Below, in pieces: positions 59,081-64,000 of a stretch of DNA of 64,000 nt. The stretch comes from Pseudomonas moraviensis (GTDB taxonomy: Bacteria; Pseudomonadota; Gammaproteobacteria; Pseudomonadales; Pseudomonadaceae). The translations under genes and the position numbers were made by a program. Positions within the stretch are counted from its first letter, which is position 1. Every line of letters starts with the position of its first letter. The stretch is taken from assembly GCF_900105805.1 (NCBI RefSeq), contig NZ_LT629788.1:2356001-2420000 (forward strand), read 5' to 3'. Below the pieces are notes generated by a model. That model searched no databases and was not told the DNA's origin. It worked only from the letters and a program-made list of their open reading frames with translations.

Positions 59081-60641
59081 TGACGGTGCTCCTTGGCGCG
59101 GTTTGAGGAGAATGTTGACGGATCCCGGAGCCGGCCAATGCGGCGACCAGGGTGGCGCGATTCAGAGCGGCTCGCGAGTATTCGGCAACCACCGTGTGAT
59201 CACGCACGAGCAGGACGCGATCGGCGATTTCCAGCGCTTCATCGACATCGGCGCAAATCACCAGCGTCGCCCTGCCCTGGGGGCTGTCGCGCAGCAGTTG
59301 GCCGATCTCGCGGCGAGCGCGCACGTCGACGCCTTGAAACGGCTCATCGAGGATCAATACCCTGCCCTCGCCCATCAGCCAGCGACCGAGGATGACTTTC
59401 TGCTGGTTGCCACCGGACAGCGCCGCCATCGGCACGTCGATGCCGACGGTATTGATGCCCAACGCTGCGACCTGCGCTTGCACCGCGGCCGCTTCGGCGC
59501 GATTGCGGATGAAACCGGCGCGAGTGAAGCGTTCGAGAAATGGCAGGGTCAGCGTGCGCCGCAAGGAAAAATCCGCCACCAGCGATTGATTGGCACGGTC
59601 TTCGGCTGCGTAAAACACGCCGCTGCGAATGGACTCGCGGGGCGAGCGCGGCAGCCACTCGGCACCATTGAGCTTGACCCTGCCCGCAGCCGGTTTGCGC
59701 AGGCCGAATAACACCTCGGCGATCTCGCTTTTACCGGCACCCAGCAATCCGCTCAGTACCACCACTTCGTTTTCGCGCAGGGTCAGATCGAAGGGTTGCG
59801 ACTGCGGGAGGATTTTCATCCCGTGCACTTCCAGCACCGCGCGCCCCGGCAGACGCGGGGTGTAGCGATGCGCAGCCAGCGCCTGACCGAGCATGGCGTG
59901 CACCGCTGCGGGCAACTGCTGCGCAGTGAACTCACCGGCCAGTCGCCCGTCACGCAAGACAATGGCGCGATCGGCGACCCGCTGCAGGTCTGAAAGACGA
60001 TGGGAGATGTACACGATCGCCACGCCTCGACTACGCAAGGTGTCGATCAACCCGAACAATCGCTGCGCTTCTGCATTCGACAACGCCGCCGTCGGTTCAT
60101 CGAGAATCAGCAGGCGCGGCTGTAACGCAAAGGCCCGCGCCAACACTACGAGTTGCCGTTCCGCCTGGCCGAGTTGCTCGACGGGCTGCTCCAGCGGCAA
60201 TGTCAGCCCGAGGCCTGCAGCAATGTTCCCGGCGCGGGTCAGCAGACGCTGACGATTGAGCCAGAAGTCCGTCTCAGGCCTGCACAGCTCATCGAGCAGC
60301 AGGTTCTCCGCCACGCTCAAGCCCGGCGCAATGCCTTCGTTGATCTGCTGATGCACCGCAACGATGCCGACACGCCGCGCCGACAGCGGTGAACTGAACT
60401 GTCGCCGTTCACCCTCGACGAGGATTTCGCCGCTGTCCGCTGGCTGACTGCCGGCGAGTATTTTCACCAGCGTCGACTTGCCCGCACCGTTGGCACCGAG
60501 CAAGGCGACCACTTCGCCGGGATGGATATCGAGGCTGACTCGATCCAGCGCGCGCTGCGCGCCAAAACGCTTGCTCAATTCCCGCACGCGAATCAGCGGT
60601 TCACGAACCATGGCGACCGGCTCACTCCTGTGTTTGCTCAT
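59073..60641 (-). CDS. Rbs-type ABC importer: double ATPase
   Basis: A 522-residue ATPase with two nucleotide-binding domains: Walker A LLGANGAGKSTLVKIL and GLLGAGKSEIAEVLFG (second degenerate), signatures LGQAERQLVVLARA and LSGGNQQKVILGRW, Walker B LLILDEPTAALS and ILDEPFQGVDV. This matches RbsA/MglA/LsrA. I use the ATG at 60641 that overlaps the MetI stop as ATGA; a later M (MVREPLIRVR) is possible. The overlap places it in one transcript with the methionine-type importer. Confidence 0.9.
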   Translation of the reverse strand: MSKHRSEPVAMVREPLIRVRELSKRFGAQRALDRVSLDIHPGEVVALLGANGAGKSTLVKILAGSQPADSGEILVEGERRQFSSPLSARRVGIVAVHQQINEGIAPGLSVAENLLLDELCRPETDFWLNRQRLLTRAGNIAAGLGLTLPLEQPVEQLGQAERQLVVLARAFALQPRLLILDEPTAALSNAEAQRLFGLIDTLRSRGVAIVYISHRLSDLQRVADRAIVLRDGRLAGEFTAQQLPAAVHAMLGQALAAHRYTPRLPGRAVLEVHGMKILPQSQPFDLTLRENEVVVLSGLLGAGKSEIAEVLFGLRKPAAGRVKLNGAEWLPRSPRESIRSGVFYAAEDRANQSLVADFSLRRTLTLPFLERFTRAGFIRNRAEAAAVQAQVAALGINTVGIDVPMAALSGGNQQKVILGRWLMGEGRVLILDEPFQGVDVRARREIGQLLRDSPQGRATLVICADVDEALEIADRVLLVRDHTVVAEYSRAALNRATLVAALAGSGIRQHSPQTAPRSTVSA

Positions 60642-61309
60642 CGCCGATGCGCCAGCGAACGCACCCATCGATCACCGAGGCTTTGCACGCCCTGGACCAG
60701 AATCACCAGCACCACCACCGTCGCCACCATCACCTCATTGTTGAAGCGCTGGTAGCCATAACGAATGGCCAGATCGCCCAGCCCGCCGCCACCGATCACC
60801 CCGGCCATGGAGGAAAAGCCGATCAGCATCACCAGCGTCAAGGTGATGCCGGCGAGCAAGGCCGGCAACGCTTCGGGCAGCAGCACTTTGAAAATCACGT
60901 CGCGAATATCGCCGCCCATGGCGAGGATGGCTTCGATGCGCCCGCCGTCGACTTCATCCAGCGCGTTCTCGACGATACGTGCAAAAAACGGAAAGGCACC
61001 AATGGTGATCGGCACCACGGCCGCGGTGCTGCCCAGGGTCGTGCCGACCACCAACCGGGTCAGCGGGATCAAGGCAATCAGCAGCACCACAAATGGCAAC
61101 GAACGACCAAGGTTGACCAGACCGCTCACCGCCGCATTGAAACGCGGCAGCGGCATCAACCCGTGGCGACGGCTGATGAACAGCAGCACGCCCAGCGGCA
61201 AGCCGATCAGCAACGTGAACAGCCCGGCGAGCAAGACCATGTAGACCGTTTCGCCCGTGGCGGTGAGCAGCAATTGAAGGATTTCATCCCAGTTGATCGA
61301 GCGGTTCAT
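60638..61309 (-). CDS. metI: MetI-type ABC permease
   Basis: A 223-residue permease with five to six membrane helices of the methionine-type family: QLLLTATGETVYMVLLAGLF at the start, NLGRSLPFVVLLIALIP and the coupling loop ALDEVDGGRIEAILAMGGD, then FSSMAGVIGGGGLGDLAIRYGYQRF. Its ATG overlaps the stop of metN as ATGA. It is the usual length for MetI. Genes of this family import D/L-methionine, but paralogues in Pseudomonas handle other sulfur compounds. Confidence 0.88.
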   Translation of the reverse strand: MNRSINWDEILQLLLTATGETVYMVLLAGLFTLLIGLPLGVLLFISRRHGLMPLPRFNAAVSGLVNLGRSLPFVVLLIALIPLTRLVVGTTLGSTAAVVPITIGAFPFFARIVENALDEVDGGRIEAILAMGGDIRDVIFKVLLPEALPALLAGITLTLVMLIGFSSMAGVIGGGGLGDLAIRYGYQRFNNEVMVATVVVLVILVQGVQSLGDRWVRSLAHRR

Positions 61310-62106
61310 GACTGGGCCGCCCGCACGCCGTATTGCCTGAGAAAGCTCAGCCCGGGCGCATCGTGACCCAGCGGCAAGCCACAGGTCGGGCGTAGCGATT
61401 GACCGAGAGACGATTGCGTATCCGCCAGCAGGCGCGGCACCGGCCCTGCTTCGACGATGCGCCCGTTGGCCATGTAGGCGGCGTGGTCGCAGATCGCTTT
61501 GACCACCTCCAGCTCGTGGGTGATCAGCACGATGGTCACGCCCAACTGGCGGTTGATGTCGCGCAGCAGTTGAAGAATCGACTCGGTGGTTTGCGGATCG
61601 AGGGCGCTGGTGGCTTCATCCGAGAGCAGATAGGCCGGCTCCGCTGCCAAGGCGCGGGCGATACCGACGCGCTGCTTCTGGCCGCCGGACAATTGCGAAG
61701 GAAAGGCTTGCGCCTTGTCGCTCAGGCCGACCAGTTCCAGCAGCTCGCGAACCCGCACATGCCGCCACGGTTTACCGACCTTGGCGATCTCCAGCGGCAC
61801 CGCGATGTTGTCGAATACTGTGCGCGAATGCAGCAGGTTGAAACCCTGAAATATCATGCCGATGCGCTGGCGTTGCTGGCGCAGTTCGCTATCGGACAGC
61901 GTCAGCAGATCCACGCCATCCAGCACAACCCGCCCGCTGTCCGGGCGTTCGAGCAGATTGAGGCAGCGCAGCAACGTCGATTTGCCTGCGCCGCTGCGTC
62001 CGAGAATGCCGTACACCGCGCCGTCGGGGATATTCAGCGACACCTGATCCAGCGCCGGTGCCGAGGCCGAAGGGTAGGTTTTGCTCAACTGCTCGACGGC
62101 GATCAT
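61306..62106 (-). CDS. metN: MetN-type ABC ATPase, short form
   Basis: A 266-residue ATPase with Walker A GILGRSGAGKSTLLR, signature LSGGQKQRVGIARAL, Walker B AYLLSDEATSALDP and H-loop LITHELEVVKAIC. E. coli MetN is about 343 residues, with a C-terminal NIL/ACT-like domain that gives trans-inhibition by methionine. Here only about 30 residues follow the ATPase core, so that domain is missing. Transport may thus lack methionine feedback, consistent with a non-methionine ligand. ATGA overlaps join it with both neighbours. Confidence 0.88.
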   Translation of the reverse strand: MIAVEQLSKTYPSASAPALDQVSLNIPDGAVYGILGRSGAGKSTLLRCLNLLERPDSGRVVLDGVDLLTLSDSELRQQRQRIGMIFQGFNLLHSRTVFDNIAVPLEIAKVGKPWRHVRVRELLELVGLSDKAQAFPSQLSGGQKQRVGIARALAAEPAYLLSDEATSALDPQTTESILQLLRDINRQLGVTIVLITHELEVVKAICDHAAYMANGRIVEAGPVPRLLADTQSSLGQSLRPTCGLPLGHDAPGLSFLRQYGVRAAQS

Positions 62107-62912
62107 GGCTTGCCGCCCGCCACCGGAATCACCGAACCGGCAAAGTGCTCGGTGATGTATTTGGCGACCTGCGGCGAGGTCAGGTCTTTGGCCAGTTGCA
62201 CGATGCGTGGATCGTTCTGCAGCCTGGGCGTGGTCACCAGAATATTGGCGTAGGGATTGTGCTCCGCCTTCTCCAACCCCAGCGCATCCCTGGCCGGCAC
62301 CAGCCCGGCGTCGAGCGCGTAGTTGCCGTTGATCACGGCGAGGTCAACATCGTCGAGCGAGCGCGGCAGTTGCGGCGATTCGATTTCGAGGATTTTCAGC
62401 TGTTTCGGGTTCTCGGCAATGTCCTTGGGCGAGGCCTGGTCGGCGGCGGGGTCGCTGAAACCGGGCTTGAGCCTGATCAATCCGTTGTCCTGCAACAGGT
62501 ACAGGGCGCGACTGAGATTGGTGACGTTGTTGGGAACGGCGACCGTGCCTTTCTCCGGCAGGTCAGCGAAGTTTTTATGCCGCCGAGAGTAAATGCCCAG
62601 CGGTTCGATATGCACCGTAGCGGCCACCGCCAGTTTTTCGCCAAGGGCCTGTTCCTGGGATTTCAGATACGGCAGATGCTGGAAATAATTGGCGTCGACA
62701 TCGCCGTGCACCAGCAACTCGTTGGAGTTCACGCCGTTGGGAATTTCGATGATGTCGAGCTTGAGCTGCGGATCGATTTTCTGGATGTAGGCGAGAATCT
62801 GCGCATGGGGCACCGGGTCCACGGCAACCCGCAACGGTTCCAGCGCCTGAGCGGCCCATGACGTCATCAGCGCGCCGAGCACGGTCAGGGTCAAACTTGC
62901 TTTTTTAATCAT
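62103..62912 (-). CDS. metQ: MetQ-type (NlpA) periplasmic binding protein
   Basis: A 269-residue NlpA/MetQ-family binding protein: LRVAVDPVPHAQILAYIQ, EIPNGVNSNELLVHGDVDANYFQHLPYL and AVINGNYALDAGLVPARDAL. The signal peptide (SLTLTVLGALMTSWAAQA) is cleaved before LEPL and has no lipobox Cys, so it is a soluble periplasmic protein unlike the lipoprotein E. coli MetQ. Its stop overlaps the metN start. It is separated by 27 bp from the 2OG oxygenase gene. Confidence 0.88.
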   Translation of the reverse strand: MIKKASLTLTVLGALMTSWAAQALEPLRVAVDPVPHAQILAYIQKIDPQLKLDIIEIPNGVNSNELLVHGDVDANYFQHLPYLKSQEQALGEKLAVAATVHIEPLGIYSRRHKNFADLPEKGTVAVPNNVTNLSRALYLLQDNGLIRLKPGFSDPAADQASPKDIAENPKQLKILEIESPQLPRSLDDVDLAVINGNYALDAGLVPARDALGLEKAEHNPYANILVTTPRLQNDPRIVQLAKDLTSPQVAKYITEHFAGSVIPVAGGKP

Positions 62913-62939
62913 GAGCGCAGTCCTTGATCGAGGGGTGCA

Positions 62940-63986
62940 TCAGGCAGTTTTGCGAACCGCCGCGGGAGGCAGCAGCGCGTCGGCGTAGAACTTTTGCGCA
63001 ACATCCGGATGTGAGCGCAGACGGCCCTTGAGGTAGTTCCAGCCGACATCGCGAAACAGCGGATTGAGCGGATCGCTGGCCGGCCCCCGCGCCTCGCGAA
63101 GCAGCGCTGTGGGCAGCGGATACAGCGGCACCACGGCGTCGAGTTGCGCACCGAGAAAGAAGGCGATGGACAGGCGCTCGCTGCCCTCGGGCGGACTGAC
63201 TACGCGATGCACAGTGGCGCGCAGATATCCGTTGCTGGCCAGCTCAAGCAATTCGCCGATGTTTACCACCAGGGTGTTCTCACGGGGCAGCGCGTCGATC
63301 CAGCGCCCCTCTTCGATTTCGACTTGCAAGCCGGCCTGCTGGTCTTGCAGGAGAAAACTGAGAAAGCCGGAATCCTTGTGGGCGCCGACACCTTGCTGGC
63401 TGGCGTCGGCTGCCTGGCCGGGGTAGCGCATCAGCTTCACGTGTTCGTTGGGCTTGTCACCGTAGAGCTGGTCGAACGCATCGGCGCGCAGTGACAACGC
63501 CTGAGCGAATGCGCGCAGCAGACGCAGAGACATGCGGGTCATCGCCTGCTGCCATTCGAGGAGCAACGGCTTGAGTTCGGGCAACCTTGCCGGCCATTGG
63601 TTGGGGCCTTGCAGACGAGCCCAATATGGACTGTCGGCAGTCACCGGCAGGGCTTCGCGCTCGGCGCCCAGATCGAACTGCTCGCGCAAATCGGGCTGGC
63701 CTCGGGTGATCTCGGAAGCGGCGCGGTTGTAGCCGCGAAAGTGCGGCGAATTGAGCATGCCGACGGCGTGTTTTTCACTGTCGGGCAAGGCAAAGAATTG
63801 CCGGGCGAGCGCCTGTACCTGCTTGAGCAAGCTACTGTCGATGCCGTGGCCGGTGAGATAGAAAAAACCCACGTCACGCGCGGCATGGCGCAGGCTTTCA
63901 AGAAATTCGTAGCGCTGTTGCGCTGTGCCTTCGAACAGGGACAGGTCGAGGGTTGGCAATGTGCTGATGTCGAGGGTATGCGGCAT
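62940..63986 (-). CDS. 2-oxoglutarate/Fe(II) oxygenase (isopenicillin-N-synthase-like family)
   Basis: A 348-residue non-haem iron oxygenase. The N-terminal DIOX-N part has DVGFFYLTGHGIDSSLL and PHFRGYNRAASEITRGQPD; the jelly-roll domain has GVGAHKDSGFLSFLLQD (H-x-D), NIGELLELASNGYLRATVHRVVSPP (distal His) and the RLSIAFF arginine for the 2OG carboxylate. It is the first visible gene of a long leftward operon with two importers. The probable role is oxidative release or modification of the imported compound. A GAGTG ribosome site lies upstream at the window edge. Confidence 0.88.
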   Translation of the reverse strand: MPHTLDISTLPTLDLSLFEGTAQQRYEFLESLRHAARDVGFFYLTGHGIDSSLLKQVQALARQFFALPDSEKHAVGMLNSPHFRGYNRAASEITRGQPDLREQFDLGAEREALPVTADSPYWARLQGPNQWPARLPELKPLLLEWQQAMTRMSLRLLRAFAQALSLRADAFDQLYGDKPNEHVKLMRYPGQAADASQQGVGAHKDSGFLSFLLQDQQAGLQVEIEEGRWIDALPRENTLVVNIGELLELASNGYLRATVHRVVSPPEGSERLSIAFFLGAQLDAVVPLYPLPTALLREARGPASDPLNPLFRDVGWNYLKGRLRSHPDVAQKFYADALLPPAAVRKTA

Positions 63987-64000
63987 GATTCACTCCCGTG

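Overview
The window is chromosomal DNA of a fluorescent-group Pseudomonas. Coding sequence is GC-rich with strong third-position bias, so long false ORFs run antisense to real genes. The intergenic spaces carry REP elements with the core GTAGGAGTGAGCCTGCTCGCGA, a mark of P. fluorescens relatives. The genes are an accessory and lifestyle set: LysR, AraC/GlxA, ArsR and HxlR regulators, drug/metabolite exporters, ABC uptake systems, a TonB receptor and toxin islands. I see no tRNA, rRNA, CRISPR array or insertion sequence.

Layout. 0-2.4 kb: NepI-like exporter divergent from a LysR gene. 2.6-4.5 kb: three overlapping membrane/stress-type genes (DUF3618, holin-X-like, tail-anchored protein). 4.8-12.6 kb: ABC exporter, RsbRD-type histidine kinase, a redox group controlled by an ArsR repressor with two visible operators, a LysR gene and an EamA exporter. 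12.7-15.8 kb: toxin island 1, read leftwards as structured leader RNA, DUF6124, DUF2235 effector (TTG start), DUF2931 partner. 15.9-20.3 kb: nucleotidyltransferase, AT-richer LysR/TauE pair, GlxA regulator, SDR. 20.3-28.2 kb: an 1824-residue hybrid kinase with its FixJ-type response regulator, a second GlxA regulator and an orphan receiver. 28.5-32 kb: toxin island 2, with an S-type pyocin-like nuclease gene broken by two in-frame stops, two DUF6572 immunity-type genes, a second copy of the leader RNA and two DUF6124 genes. 32.3-38.1 kb: NDH-2-like flavoprotein, metallo-hydrolase, small protein, purine deaminase/permease and LysR.

38.2-48.9 kb holds what looks like an uncharacterised biosynthetic cluster: an HxlR/MFS pair with two matched palindromes, then a collinear run of 2Fe-2S ferredoxin, haem-oxygenase-like diiron (HDO) enzyme, three different ATP-grasp ligases, EamA amino-acid-type exporter, Tat-exported PLP enzyme and a second MFS exporter. 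My inference is a small modified peptide or amino-acid antimetabolite, built in the cytoplasm without NRPS, exported, and possibly finished in the periplasm.

49-53.2 kb is housekeeping-like (small lipoprotein, PLDc_N protein, CinA-type amidase, large MscS-type channel, DUF3574 lipoprotein). 53.2-64 kb has a 128-bp tandem repeat, a TonB receptor, a YuiH-type molybdoprotein, and a tightly packed leftward operon of an Rbs-type ABC importer, a MetNIQ-type importer and a 2OG-Fe(II) oxygenase, suggesting scavenging of an organosulfur or amino-acid-like compound.

The two most notable findings are the paired roughly 300-nt leader RNAs, whose stems show compensatory base changes and whose promoter-like elements have identical spacing, and the HDO / triple ATP-grasp cluster. 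All family assignments are by reading the sequence; no database search was run.
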